Shown: positions 50,852 through 60,193 of the stretch, in pieces
How the letters are laid out: each line of letters begins with the position of its first letter
Numbering within the stretch: position 1 is the stretch's first letter
Origin: Hahella sp. HNIBRBA332
GTDB lineage: Bacteria > Pseudomonadota > Gammaproteobacteria > Pseudomonadales > Oleiphilaceae
Length of the DNA: 64,000 nucleotides
Reading direction: 5' to 3'
Assembly (NCBI RefSeq): GCF_030719035.1
Contig: NZ_CP132203.1
Span: 4,730,501 to 4,794,500, forward strand
Position numbers and translations under genes: made by a program
Notes under the pieces: generated by a model
Told to the model about the DNA's origin: nothing
Seen by the model: the letters and a program-made list of their open reading frames with translations, nothing else
Database searches by the model: none

Positions 50852-53800
50852 CTAGAAATTCGCCAGCGATTTCGGACGCTCTATATAAAAGCCTTGCACA
50901 TAATCGACGCCCAGCTTTTGCAGCATCTCCAATGACTCTTTGGTCTCCACCTGCGGAGCGATAATTTCACGCCCCAAGTAATGCGCCATTTCCGTCATGG
51001 AGCGAATCATCGTCTGATCGTTTTGATCGGTCGCCACCTCTTTGACAAATGAGCCATCCACCTTGATCAGGTCCACGGGCAACTGCTTGAGATATTGATA
51101 GGACGCCATGGCGGTGCCGAAATCACCCAGGCAAAAACGACAGCCATATTCCTGCAGCTCCACAATAAACTCAGAGACATCGCAAAGATTCGAGATCGCG
51201 GCTGCTTCCGTGATTTCGAAGCACATTTTGTCCATAGGGCAGTCGTATTTAGTCAACCGCTCAAAGATAAACTCCAGCAATCCCTCATCATTCAGAGAGT
51301 GACCGGAGAGGTTGATGCTGACCCCGCCCATCGTTTCAATCTGCTGTCGGTTCTTCGACATCCAGTCCAGCATATGTCCAACCACCCAGCGATCCACCGC
51401 CTGCATCCGCTTGTAGGTTTCCGCTGCGCGCACAAAGTCTCCCGCAGGAATCAGGTTGCCGTTGTCATCGTATATGCTGAGCAATATCTCGTATTGGGCG
51501 CCCATCTTGGCGGCGGGATGCAGCGGTATGATTTTCTGACAACGCAGCAGCACCCGCTCGTTCTCCAATTCTTTCCCCAGGCTCGCCACCTTCGAGGCGA
51601 TAGCGTCCCGCCTGGCAATCAGGGCCTGATCGACATCAAACTCTTCGACGCGATTGCCTCCTTTACTCTTGGCGCGACGGGCCGCCTCTTCAACGGCCTG
51701 CATCATGTGAGGCACATCCAACACGCCGCCGCTGACCTCCACGTAACCAATACTCGCGGAGATAGAGAAGACGTTGCTTTCCCACTGCAGCTGATACTGG
51801 CGCAGCGCCGTGGTGATTTTCTCCACCGCCGCCGTCGCCTCGCCTTCCACCAGCAACATGAATTCATCGCCGCCAAACCGGCATACCAACGTCTTCGGCG
51901 TAAAAAGCGACTTCAATAAACTTGCGATATCCTTTAGCGCCTGATCGCCCGCCTCAATACCGGCGGATTCGTTGATCAGACGGAACTGCCCAAGACTGAC
52001 CAGTAACCCGACAAACTTATCGCCGTCACTAGACTGAGAAAGTTTCACTAACGCCTGGCGCTCAAACTCCTTACGCTGGATAAGCCCGGTCAGTTCATCA
52101 TGTGACGATGCGTGGCTGAGCTGCTCATAAAGGTCCTGAACCATGGCGTCCAGACCTTGATCGACCACTGGCGTATCCACCGACTCATCCGGCTCGGCAA
52201 TGCCTTTTTGCAGGTAGGCCGCCAGCGTCAGCGCGTCCAGGTCAATCACCTTCATCCCCTGATGATTCACGAAAACATAACGTGAAAAGCTGCGCCCAAC
52301 CCAGACCAGCCGAATAAATTCCGCCTCTTTCTCATCACGTTCCAATCGCAGCCAATCTCCGACCTTCAGTTTTTGCGCTCGCATCAGCCAACGCTGCAGC
52401 CCCCTTTGCCTGGCTTCGCCCAGCAGTTGCACGCCTGGATCACTGATTTCTTCCCGATTATCCGGCATGGTCACCATTTCAGGCTCGGCCCCCACACTAC
52501 GTACGAGGAGGCGTTTAAGTTCGTCGCGAATATGGCCAGACGGCATATGATTGGAGGAGATGGCGGAAAGACCATCCTGAATAATGCGTAGCAGTTCCGG
52601 CAAGTTGAACTCGAAACTTGGGTCATCGCCGACATGAATCAGCGTATCCAAAACGCTCAGGTAGTCATACCAGGCCTGACTAGAGGGGCCTTGCCGAATA
52701 TAGGTCAACGACAGTAAGTCTCGCCACCCCCCATTCAGCAATGTCGCCACCGCACGCGGCACCTGCTTGCCGGCGATACGTTGTTCAATTTCGTCAATCA
52801 CCGCCTGCTTGGCTTCCTCAACTTTCTGCTGCCCTTCCGCCGCTGCGGTGACCCTTTCCACATTCCGACGATAGAGTAGGTTCTGTCGCTCCAGCAATTC
52901 ATCCAAATCCGCAAGCGCTTCATCAAATACGCCTGGGTCCCGTTCATGATCCACCTGAATACGATGAATGAGCGTATTGATGCGATCCAACGCCGATTGG
53001 CTGCTCCTCCCCCCCTTGACGCCGATCTGCGCAATTCGGTTAATGACTTTGTGCGCTGTATTTTCATGCTGCTCCAGGAAGTCTGGGTTGCGCATCAGCA
53101 AACGCAGCACAGGTAGCTCCAGCCCCTTGATCTGCATCTTGGCGATTCCGCTAAGCTTCTGGTTTTTCAAAAGGCTGGCGAAAAACCGGTCCACGACATC
53201 CAGGGCCTTGTCCTGCTCCGCCCCAAAAGATTTCAAACCCGCTTCATTATTCTGTAGCACATTGAACAAGCGCTCACGCAATCCTGATTCTTCAAGACTA
53301 ACGCCCTCCCCAGGCGGAGCCTGCTGCACAGCCTGCAAGTTGAACAATATTTCTTCATTGCGAAACTGGGGCGCCTCAGACGCTTTTGGAAAGGGCGGCG
53401 CTTGCTGCTCTTTTTGCTTCAACAAGGCGCGATTGCTTTCCAGGATTTCAAACAGCTTGTTCACCGCTGCGAAACTGGTTTCCGCATCCGCCAGGTAACC
53501 ATGCATATCCCTTTCGCCCTGCGCTCCTGATAGCGGAGGAGCTGGGGGAGTAACAGGACTGCCAGGCTGCGTGGACTCCTCTTGATTAGAGCCCATCAGC
53601 TTTTGACGCAATTGCTCAGCGCGCTCTTTATCCTCCGCACTGAACGGACCTTGTTTGCTCTCAGTTGGCGGTTTCTTTACGCTTTCCTCTTCCGCCGCCT
53701 TCTTTTCCGCCTCTGGAGTGCTTAAGTATTTCGACAAATCAAGATTGGGCAGCACACCCCGCCGAACCAACAGGTCATTGATTTCCGCATATACAGGCCC

Positions 53801-54727
53801 GAGTTCGGCCAGCACAGTGCGTTCGAACACTCTCAGGCACAGGCGCTCAGCCGGCAATGGTAGATGCAGTTGAATCAGGGTGTCACGCAAGGCATAACAT
53901 AACAGCGGCGGCCCCACAGCGTTGTTATATCCCTTGTGGCAAACCACTCCGGCGGCGTCCAAGCGCATCTTCAACTGCACCAGAACAGCCCGGTATGTGG
54001 TTTCCGCTTTTGTGACCATAACTTTCAGCGTAAGCCAGTCTTCAAACTCGGACTTATCTATTAATGATAAATCCGTGCGCTCTTCTTCCTTTTTGGCGGC
54101 GCTCTCCGCTCGGGGCGTCAGCGCCTGGCCAACATGCTTGAAAAACTGGCTGGAAAAAATTTCATTCTGTTTCGCCAGGGCAATGGCGGCGTCGGCAAGT
54201 TGAGAGCGCTGGTTATCCGTAGGCGCAGTATTAATGGCCTCGTCGAAACTTTTCGGCAAGGCGCGCAAATAGGTATCAAACAAGGGCGTCAAATGCTGGT
54301 GAATGACCCGCTCGCACTGCCTCATCAACAACGAAGCGGAGTCCGTGGAGCTTTTTGGTGCGCCAGGGCCAATGTTTTCGGCCCCACATATACGCAGCAG
54401 GGCGGTCACCGCCGCCATATTGCCTTCCGCAAAGCTTCCTCCCATTGCGCTGTCGATGGCTCTCACCACATTCACTTTCAGTGTATGGTTGCGATTCACG
54501 AAAGGATCAATAAAACTCACTTGTACGCGCTGACCGGCGGTAAAGCCGCTATGCTTGAGGCGCTGAGCCGTCTCAGTGGGATAGGTGACATAAACGCCTT
54601 CCGGGCAGAAATCCGCAATCGTGCATGACAGGCCACTCAATCCCTTAAAGTCGAGAGATGCGCTCAACTGAATGGGACGCCGTGGACTCGCACGCCGCTC
54701 CTGTTCTCTGCCACTGATTTCCGACAT
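50852..54727 (-). CDS. PilZ-DUF1631-GGDEF-EAL protein (large cyclic-di-GMP signalling protein)
   Basis: A 1291-residue soluble multidomain protein. Residues 8-115 look PilZ-like (RRASPRRPIQLSASLDF, an RxxxR-type start, and a later beta barrel); about 130-800 is a helical DUF1631 region; about 870-1010 is a GGDEF domain with FGGDEF intact near residue 952; about 1030-1280 is EAL-like. The GGDEF domain lacks the RxxD inhibitory site (TPKT occupies that place). The EAL domain is degenerate: YEILLS for EALLR, GDFG for DDFG, and APQVET for AEGVET. This suggests a c-di-GMP receptor or diguanylate cyclase and not a phosphodiesterase. No membrane segments. It stands alone. Confidence 0.85.
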   Translation of the reverse strand: MSEISGREQERRASPRRPIQLSASLDFKGLSGLSCTIADFCPEGVYVTYPTETAQRLKHSGFTAGQRVQVSFIDPFVNRNHTLKVNVVRAIDSAMGGSFAEGNMAAVTALLRICGAENIGPGAPKSSTDSASLLMRQCERVIHQHLTPLFDTYLRALPKSFDEAINTAPTDNQRSQLADAAIALAKQNEIFSSQFFKHVGQALTPRAESAAKKEEERTDLSLIDKSEFEDWLTLKVMVTKAETTYRAVLVQLKMRLDAAGVVCHKGYNNAVGPPLLCYALRDTLIQLHLPLPAERLCLRVFERTVLAELGPVYAEINDLLVRRGVLPNLDLSKYLSTPEAEKKAAEEESVKKPPTESKQGPFSAEDKERAEQLRQKLMGSNQEESTQPGSPVTPPAPPLSGAQGERDMHGYLADAETSFAAVNKLFEILESNRALLKQKEQQAPPFPKASEAPQFRNEEILFNLQAVQQAPPGEGVSLEESGLRERLFNVLQNNEAGLKSFGAEQDKALDVVDRFFASLLKNQKLSGIAKMQIKGLELPVLRLLMRNPDFLEQHENTAHKVINRIAQIGVKGGRSSQSALDRINTLIHRIQVDHERDPGVFDEALADLDELLERQNLLYRRNVERVTAAAEGQQKVEEAKQAVIDEIEQRIAGKQVPRAVATLLNGGWRDLLSLTYIRQGPSSQAWYDYLSVLDTLIHVGDDPSFEFNLPELLRIIQDGLSAISSNHMPSGHIRDELKRLLVRSVGAEPEMVTMPDNREEISDPGVQLLGEARQRGLQRWLMRAQKLKVGDWLRLERDEKEAEFIRLVWVGRSFSRYVFVNHQGMKVIDLDALTLAAYLQKGIAEPDESVDTPVVDQGLDAMVQDLYEQLSHASSHDELTGLIQRKEFERQALVKLSQSSDGDKFVGLLVSLGQFRLINESAGIEAGDQALKDIASLLKSLFTPKTLVCRFGGDEFMLLVEGEATAAVEKITTALRQYQLQWESNVFSISASIGYVEVSGGVLDVPHMMQAVEEAARRAKSKGGNRVEEFDVDQALIARRDAIASKVASLGKELENERVLLRCQKIIPLHPAAKMGAQYEILLSIYDDNGNLIPAGDFVRAAETYKRMQAVDRWVVGHMLDWMSKNRQQIETMGGVSINLSGHSLNDEGLLEFIFERLTKYDCPMDKMCFEITEAAAISNLCDVSEFIVELQEYGCRFCLGDFGTAMASYQYLKQLPVDLIKVDGSFVKEVATDQNDQTMIRSMTEMAHYLGREIIAPQVETKESLEMLQKLGVDYVQGFYIERPKSLANF

Positions 54728-54848
54728 GGGTTTCTGTAGGTTAAGTTAATTAACTAAGAAGGCGCCGGTCGCCGCTATCGCTCCGCCCGCATCAGAGCGC
54801 TAATACCAGTATAGACAGCCAATAAATTTTTGGAGAAAGAGTTCGCCA

Positions 54849-56018
54849 ATGGCTTTACTAAAAAAAACCTATCCTTTATCTCCAGTTATAAAACTTTTAC
54901 CTCTGTTACTGATGGGGTTGCTGGTTCTGGGAGGCTGTCAATCTACGGGGTTTATGTTGCAGGCGATTCAGGGGCAGTGGGAGATCCTGCAGAAGAAGCG
55001 CCCCATTGAAGAAGTCGTGCAGGAAGACGCGACGCCCGCCAATCTCCGTGAACGGCTTGAATATGTCATGCAAGTCAGAGAATTCGCCGCCACCTCCTTG
55101 CACCTTCCCGTGGAGGAAGCATATAGCGAATATGCCGACCTTGAACGCCCCTATGTCGTCTGGAACGTTTTTGCCGCGCCGGAGTTTTCTATGCGCAGTA
55201 AAACATGGTGTTACCCCATCGCAGGCTGCGTCGCCTACCAGGGTTATTTCGCCGAGCGGCCCGCCCATGAAGCCGCTGAAGCACTGACGAGCGAAGCGTT
55301 CGACACCCATGTGGGCGGCGTCCCGGCTTACTCAACCTTGGGCTGGTTCGACGACCCGGTCCTGAATACATTCATTTGGTATGACCCTGTGGATTTGGCC
55401 GGGCTGCTTTTTCATGAACTGGCGCACCGCAGACTGTATATAAAGGGAGACACCGCCTTTAATGAAAGCTGGGCGACCGCCATCGAGCAGGAAGGAGTGC
55501 AGAGATATATCCAATACACTTCTAACACACCCTCGCAGAATGCGCCACCACTGCTCAGCATCTACTCCGCAGACGCCATTAATGCTCGCTACGCCGAGCG
55601 CGCTCAGAGTCGGGAACAGTTCGTCGCCTTGGTGAAGCAAACTATTGGTGAACTGGAAGCGCTATATAAAGAAAGCCTGTCTCAGGAAGACAAACGCGCC
55701 CGCAAAACGGAAATCATTGAAGTATTACGCGCCCGATACACGAAGCTAGCGCAACAGCGCAAGATATCCTCAGGCTATGAACGCTGGTTCAACGCGCCAA
55801 TTAACAACGCCAAGTTACTGACAGTCGCCAATTACCACCAATGGACGCCAGGGTTACGTTACAAAATCCGCGAGCTGGGCGACCTCAATGCCTTTTATCA
55901 GTGGTCGGAATCCCTGGCGGACCTGAGTAAAGAAGAACGCATGGAAGTGTTGATAAAGTTGAATGAACTGGCGCAGCACAGCGCCGCCAGTTCATTCGAG
56001 AGTGAGACAAGTAAATAG
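54849..56018 (+). CDS. Predicted lipoprotein aminopeptidase (HELAH zinc motif)
   Basis: A 389-residue protein with a lipoprotein signal peptide: hydrophobic stretch LLPLLLMGLLVLGGC with lipobox LGGC (Cys30). The zinc-protease motif HELAH is at residues 189-193 (FHELAHRRLY), with a downstream NESWATAIEQEG likely giving the third ligand. This matches the predicted-aminopeptidase family (COG4324-type, about 360-390 residues). Residue after the lipid cysteine is Gln, so outer-membrane sorting is likely. Substrate unknown. It is divergent from the PilZ-DUF1631 gene and convergent with argA. Confidence 0.85.
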   Translation: MALLKKTYPLSPVIKLLPLLLMGLLVLGGCQSTGFMLQAIQGQWEILQKKRPIEEVVQEDATPANLRERLEYVMQVREFAATSLHLPVEEAYSEYADLERPYVVWNVFAAPEFSMRSKTWCYPIAGCVAYQGYFAERPAHEAAEALTSEAFDTHVGGVPAYSTLGWFDDPVLNTFIWYDPVDLAGLLFHELAHRRLYIKGDTAFNESWATAIEQEGVQRYIQYTSNTPSQNAPPLLSIYSADAINARYAERAQSREQFVALVKQTIGELEALYKESLSQEDKRARKTEIIEVLRARYTKLAQQRKISSGYERWFNAPINNAKLLTVANYHQWTPGLRYKIRELGDLNAFYQWSESLADLSKEERMEVLIKLNELAQHSAASSFESETSK

Positions 56019-56034
56019 AGGACAGCGCGGACGC

Positions 56035-57408
56035 CTAGTCCAGATTTTTAACAAATACCTTTGAATTACGTTGCAGGTTGTACATGCTTTGCTTTTTCAC
56101 TGGTAAATCCGCAACCTGCCCCAACTGAAAGCCCCGCTCGATAAACCAGTGGGCCGTTTGTGTAGTCAGAACAAAGAGTTTGCTCATATTGGCGGATTTG
56201 GCGCGACGCTCGGCGTAGGCCAACAGCTGATCGCCACGGCCCTGCTTGCGATAGCTGTTTCTGACCGCGACACAAGCCAGCTCCACACAGCGTTCATCTT
56301 CGAACGAGTACAAGGCGGCGCAGCCGATGATGGCGCCGTCGCGATCATCAACGATGAAATTGCCAATCTCCTGCTCAAGCAGCTCGCGAGAGCGCCTTAC
56401 CAGGACGCCCTGTTCCTCCAAAGGCCGGATCAGCGCCAATATGCCGCCGACATCGTCAATAGTGGCGGGGCGAATCTCATCATAGGAATCATCGGTGATT
56501 AAGCTGCCGACGCCATCACGCGTAAACATCTCTTGCAGTAAAGCGCCGTCTTCCGCATAGCTGATCAGATGCGCTCGCCGGACGCCATTTTGCAGAGCGC
56601 GACAGACTGATGAGAGCTGTCGGAATTCTTCTGTGTCAGAGGCTAGATTCTGCAAATGCTGCAATGCATCATTCACAGACAAATCACGCAAGACGCCGCC
56701 ATCAGGTCCAGTCAGTCCCCGTTTTGGGCCAAATACGATCAGCTTGTCCGCCTTCAACGCCACGGCAGCGGAAGCCGCCACATCTTCACAAGAGAGATTG
56801 AAAACCTCTCCTGTCGGCGAATATCCCAATGTAGGCAACAGGACGATCTGCCCCATCGCCAATAGCTTGTGAATAGGCTCCGCCTGGACTTTTCGCACAA
56901 ACCCCGTATGACAGTGGTCGACCCCATCCACCACCCCCACGGGTTTGGCGATGACAAAGTTGCCGCTGATCACCTGCAGCGCCGCGCCGTGCATGGGAGA
57001 GTTCACCAGCCCCATGGACAGCTTGGCCTCCAATTCCGTGCGCAAACGCCCAACCGCTTCACACACGCAAGGCAACGCCTCTCCATCCGTAATACGCACG
57101 CCGTGATGATGGTGAGACTGCAAATCAGACTCCTGCAACCTGGCCTCGATTTGTGGCCGGGCGCCGAAGGCCACGACCAAACGCAGGCCCAGACTGTTGA
57201 GCAGAGAAATATCCTGCACGATGGTGTTGATGCCAGCATGCGCCAGCGCTTCGCCGGTGAGAAGAATGACGACGGTTCGACCACGATAGGCATTGATATA
57301 AGGAGACGAATGTCGGAACCAGTAAACCTGCTGCGCTGGATCGCGTTGCACGGCGCCGCCGGATTGCGCACCGAGGGAGGGAGGTTTTTCCTGATTTAAT
57401 TCATTCAT
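56035..57408 (-). CDS. argA: N-acetylglutamate synthase (ArgA)
   Basis: A 457-residue fusion of an amino-acid kinase-type domain (about residues 20-300, a regulatory arginine-binding domain) and a C-terminal GNAT acetyltransferase domain (about 315-450). VYWFRHSSPYINAYRGRTVVILLTGEAL opens the first (motif WFRHSSPYINAYRG). The GNAT part has VELACVAVRNSYRKQGRGDQLL with the acetyl-CoA R/Q-x-x-G-x-G motif. It makes N-acetylglutamate, the first step to arginine. I use ATG 57408; an in-frame ATG at 57462 would add 18 residues. It is convergent with the aminopeptidase gene (16 bases apart). Confidence 0.93.
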   Translation of the reverse strand: MNELNQEKPPSLGAQSGGAVQRDPAQQVYWFRHSSPYINAYRGRTVVILLTGEALAHAGINTIVQDISLLNSLGLRLVVAFGARPQIEARLQESDLQSHHHHGVRITDGEALPCVCEAVGRLRTELEAKLSMGLVNSPMHGAALQVISGNFVIAKPVGVVDGVDHCHTGFVRKVQAEPIHKLLAMGQIVLLPTLGYSPTGEVFNLSCEDVAASAAVALKADKLIVFGPKRGLTGPDGGVLRDLSVNDALQHLQNLASDTEEFRQLSSVCRALQNGVRRAHLISYAEDGALLQEMFTRDGVGSLITDDSYDEIRPATIDDVGGILALIRPLEEQGVLVRRSRELLEQEIGNFIVDDRDGAIIGCAALYSFEDERCVELACVAVRNSYRKQGRGDQLLAYAERRAKSANMSKLFVLTTQTAHWFIERGFQLGQVADLPVKKQSMYNLQRNSKVFVKNLD

Positions 57409-57567
57409 AGTCGCCAGTCTCAATTCTTTCCTGGGCGCATCCCAGGCGGTTAATCCAGCCATACGCTCATACTGAAGCTCTAAATACCCTCCAGCAGGAG
57501 CGGCTGCCGCTTAGCATAAGGCAATTTGCAGATTTGAAAAGTCCGGGGAAATAACTTATTCCGAGCG

Positions 57568-58713
57568 CTATAGACACAGACGTCGTATAAGCTCTTCCAG
57601 CAGTTTCATCATAGGGGAAATACGATCCAGAGCCACGTATTCGTCAGGCTGGTGCGCCTGATCAATGTCTCCAGGTCCCAGGACAAGCGTTTCTGCTCCC
57701 AAATGTTTGAAAAACGGCGCTTCCGTCGCAAACGCAACGCTTCCGGAGGTTTTCCCCGTCAGCTCTTCACAAATACGAACCAAACGACTGTCCTCTCGTT
57801 CCTGGAAACTGTCTACGCCCTCAAACAGAGGCCGTAGCTGAATATCCACTTCATGTTTTTCCGCGATGCTACGTAATCGGCTGCGTATACTGTCACGCAC
57901 CGTCTCCATGGGCATTCCCGGCATTAAGCGCACGTCATATTGCAGCTCACAACTCTTGCAGATGCGATTGGGATTATCTCCGCCATGGATGCACCCCAGG
58001 TTTAGGGTTGGATAGGGCACAGCAAATCCAGGATTGCTGTATTGCTCCATCCATGACGTACGCAGTTCCCTCAAACTGATCATCACATCCGTCATCGCCT
58101 CCAGCGCGTTGCGTCCTAACGCTGGCTGCGACGAGTGCCCAGACCGGCCCTCCACTTTGATAGAGTCCATCAATATGCCTTTGTGCTGACGAATGGGTCG
58201 CATACCTGTCGGCTCTCCGATGACCACATAGTCTCCGTAATTTTTAGCCGCCTGCATTAACCGTCGCGCGCCATCCATTGAGCTTTCTTCATCCGCTGTA
58301 GCGATCAGCGTCACCGGCTTGCGTAAATACGGCAGGGCTGGAGCCAACGCCGCCAGCGCCAGAGCGAAAAAACCTTTCATATCGCAAACGCCCAAGCCGT
58401 ACCACTTGCCGTCCCTTTCACTCAGCTTGAACGGATCGCTATTCCAGGCGCCATCGTCATAGGGAACTGTATCTGTATGCCCCGCCAGCACTAACCCCCC
58501 TTCGCCCTGCCCAGCCTTGGCGACCAGATTCCATTTATCTTCAGCTTCGTTCACCGGCAATAACGTCACATCCATCCCCAGGGATTCGCACCATTGCGCT
58601 AACCGCTGCACCACCGGGCGGTTACTTTGATCCCATCGTGGCAATGTGCTGCTCACGGATGGAATGGCGACTAGCTCGCGGATCATGGTTTCCAGCTTCG
58701 GCAGCTCGGGCAT
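57568..58713 (-). CDS. argE: Acetylornithine deacetylase (ArgE)
   Basis: A 381-residue M20-family zinc hydrolase that removes acetyl from N-acetylornithine. LVLAGHTDTVPYD and GLGVCDMKGFFAL supply metal ligands, ATADEESSMDGARRLM the catalytic and metal-bound glutamates, and VIGEPTGMRPIRQHKG the substrate-binding region. ATG 58713 is chosen because GAGGAG stands five bases upstream; an in-frame start at 58764 is less likely. It follows the DUF945 gene by 56 bases and precedes argA. Together with argA and argB it gives three arginine steps in one window. Confidence 0.93.
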   Translation of the reverse strand: MPELPKLETMIRELVAIPSVSSTLPRWDQSNRPVVQRLAQWCESLGMDVTLLPVNEAEDKWNLVAKAGQGEGGLVLAGHTDTVPYDDGAWNSDPFKLSERDGKWYGLGVCDMKGFFALALAALAPALPYLRKPVTLIATADEESSMDGARRLMQAAKNYGDYVVIGEPTGMRPIRQHKGILMDSIKVEGRSGHSSQPALGRNALEAMTDVMISLRELRTSWMEQYSNPGFAVPYPTLNLGCIHGGDNPNRICKSCELQYDVRLMPGMPMETVRDSIRSRLRSIAEKHEVDIQLRPLFEGVDSFQEREDSRLVRICEELTGKTSGSVAFATEAPFFKHLGAETLVLGPGDIDQAHQPDEYVALDRISPMMKLLEELIRRLCL

Positions 58714-58769
58714 GCGTACTCCTCTGGCTTGAAAGTGATTACGGGTCGCCTTGGGCGACCGCATAATGG

Positions 58770-60062
58770 CTATTTATATACCTTAATCTCCGCAATATCG
58801 CGCTTCTTGATGTGGAAGCTCACCGACCCCGTCTGTAAAGGCACAGCCACATCTATTTGGTATTCCAGCACTTTTTCGATACTGCCCTCAACCAACTTAC
58901 CCGAGTTCTCCTTGAGCCTGACGGGATACCCCACGTATGCGTCCAGTTCGTCCACTTCTACCTGGCGATACGCCTTTTCAACCTTGGGAGGTGGTGGCGG
59001 TGGCGCGTCAACCACAACAGGAGGCGGAGATAAAAACGCCTTCAACTTGGCTTGATCAATATTTGCGCTCAAATCCGGAATCATGACTTGATTCATTCGC
59101 AGTTGCAGCCCCAGAGCATCCACAATGGAGCTCATATCCATAAAGGCGAGCAAACTGTAATCCAGATCCTCAACAGGGTTCAGGATAAACTCGAAAGATC
59201 CGTCGCCTTTTAAGTAGACTGCGTATGCGTTAACCAAATCAGCGCTTGGAGTAACGCCCGCTTCAGCCAGAATCTGCTGACTTTTCTCTATGCTCCCCTC
59301 CACAAATTGCGCGGGACTGTCGCCTGTTTTCTTGGTGCAAAACAAAGTCAGCCGCTTGATAAACGAAGCATCCTCATACAAATACGTCAGATACTTCAGT
59401 CGCGGCAACCTGGTCCCTTCAGATGGAGGCCAAGAGAAGTTGCGATCCACATCAATGTCCAGGCGCCCCTGGATATTGCTTACTCCTTGGATATCCGTGT
59501 TAAAAAACAAGCTCAGCATGGAGGACATTGAGTTGTAGTTATATCCCCAAGAAGCGTCGACCTGTAAACGGTCGTACCCCATTTCACGCATCTCTTTGAC
59601 ATCGACGCCATCTACATCACCGCAGTCAATCGCCAAGAACTCTCCAACATTATGAGAACCATCCGGCTCAGATTTGTAGTTCTCCCAAGAATCCACCATC
59701 GGCAAATTAGCGTGGACCACTGAGATCTCCAGGGAGTCAGGCATCCCTGCATCCGCGCTTTGCGGCGAACGACGATTCAACGGAGAGTAGTAGTCAAGCA
59801 TGGCGAACACTGACGGAAACTTCAGGCTGATTTCCTGAATGGGAATGGTCTCCCGCAATTGGAAAGGCGTAAGCTTGACGTCTTTGATGATGATCTCGCC
59901 TTCTAGGTTGGAGCTGATCCAGCCGTAATCCACCGCCATATGAAGCGCTGTCGCTTCTTTAAATTTGGCGATTGCCTGATCCGTCTGATACCAGACCAAT
60001 CCTTTGAACGCCCCATAGGCCCCTAATACAACTAAAAAAGTAGTGACTATAAATTTCTTCAT
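58770..60062 (-). CDS. DUF945 (YdgA-like) family protein
   Basis: A 430-residue protein with an N-terminal hydrophobic signal or anchor (FIVTTFLVVLGAYGAFKGLVWY), then an extended beta-rich domain typical of YdgA/DUF945 family proteins. A proline-rich linker (VVVDAPPPPPPKVEKAYRQ) near residue 355 separates a C-terminal 60-residue domain, VDELDAYVGYPVRLKENSG, that is not part of the normal YdgA layout. Family members are inner-membrane or periplasmic proteins of unknown function. It lies between argE and argB, which would otherwise be close. Confidence 0.72.
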   Translation of the reverse strand: MKKFIVTTFLVVLGAYGAFKGLVWYQTDQAIAKFKEATALHMAVDYGWISSNLEGEIIIKDVKLTPFQLRETIPIQEISLKFPSVFAMLDYYSPLNRRSPQSADAGMPDSLEISVVHANLPMVDSWENYKSEPDGSHNVGEFLAIDCGDVDGVDVKEMREMGYDRLQVDASWGYNYNSMSSMLSLFFNTDIQGVSNIQGRLDIDVDRNFSWPPSEGTRLPRLKYLTYLYEDASFIKRLTLFCTKKTGDSPAQFVEGSIEKSQQILAEAGVTPSADLVNAYAVYLKGDGSFEFILNPVEDLDYSLLAFMDMSSIVDALGLQLRMNQVMIPDLSANIDQAKLKAFLSPPPVVVDAPPPPPPKVEKAYRQVEVDELDAYVGYPVRLKENSGKLVEGSIEKVLEYQIDVAVPLQTGSVSFHIKKRDIAEIKVYK

Positions 60063-60126
60063 GAGGTCAGCATCCGAATATTTGCTTACTAATCAATGCG
60101 CGACTTAATTAAAGCAGCCTAGTCCG

Positions 60127-60159
60127 CAAAAACAAACAGGCCCGGTGTGAACCGGGCCT
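60127..60159 (-). terminator. Intrinsic terminator of the argB transcript
   Basis: AGGCCCGGT and ACCGGGCCT form a perfect nine-base stem with a GTGA loop at 60138-60159; on the minus strand it is followed by GTTTGTTTTTG. It lies 35 bases after the argB stop, before the DUF945 gene. Confidence 0.88.
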
Positions 60160-60193
60160 CAGCCTGAAGGCTTTTCTGCGGTTTGGCGCCAGA

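Noticed and set aside
51095..51919. Open frame of 274 codons on the + strand
   Set aside because: Antisense to the GGDEF-EAL region of the large signalling protein; histidine-rich low-complexity translation without motifs.
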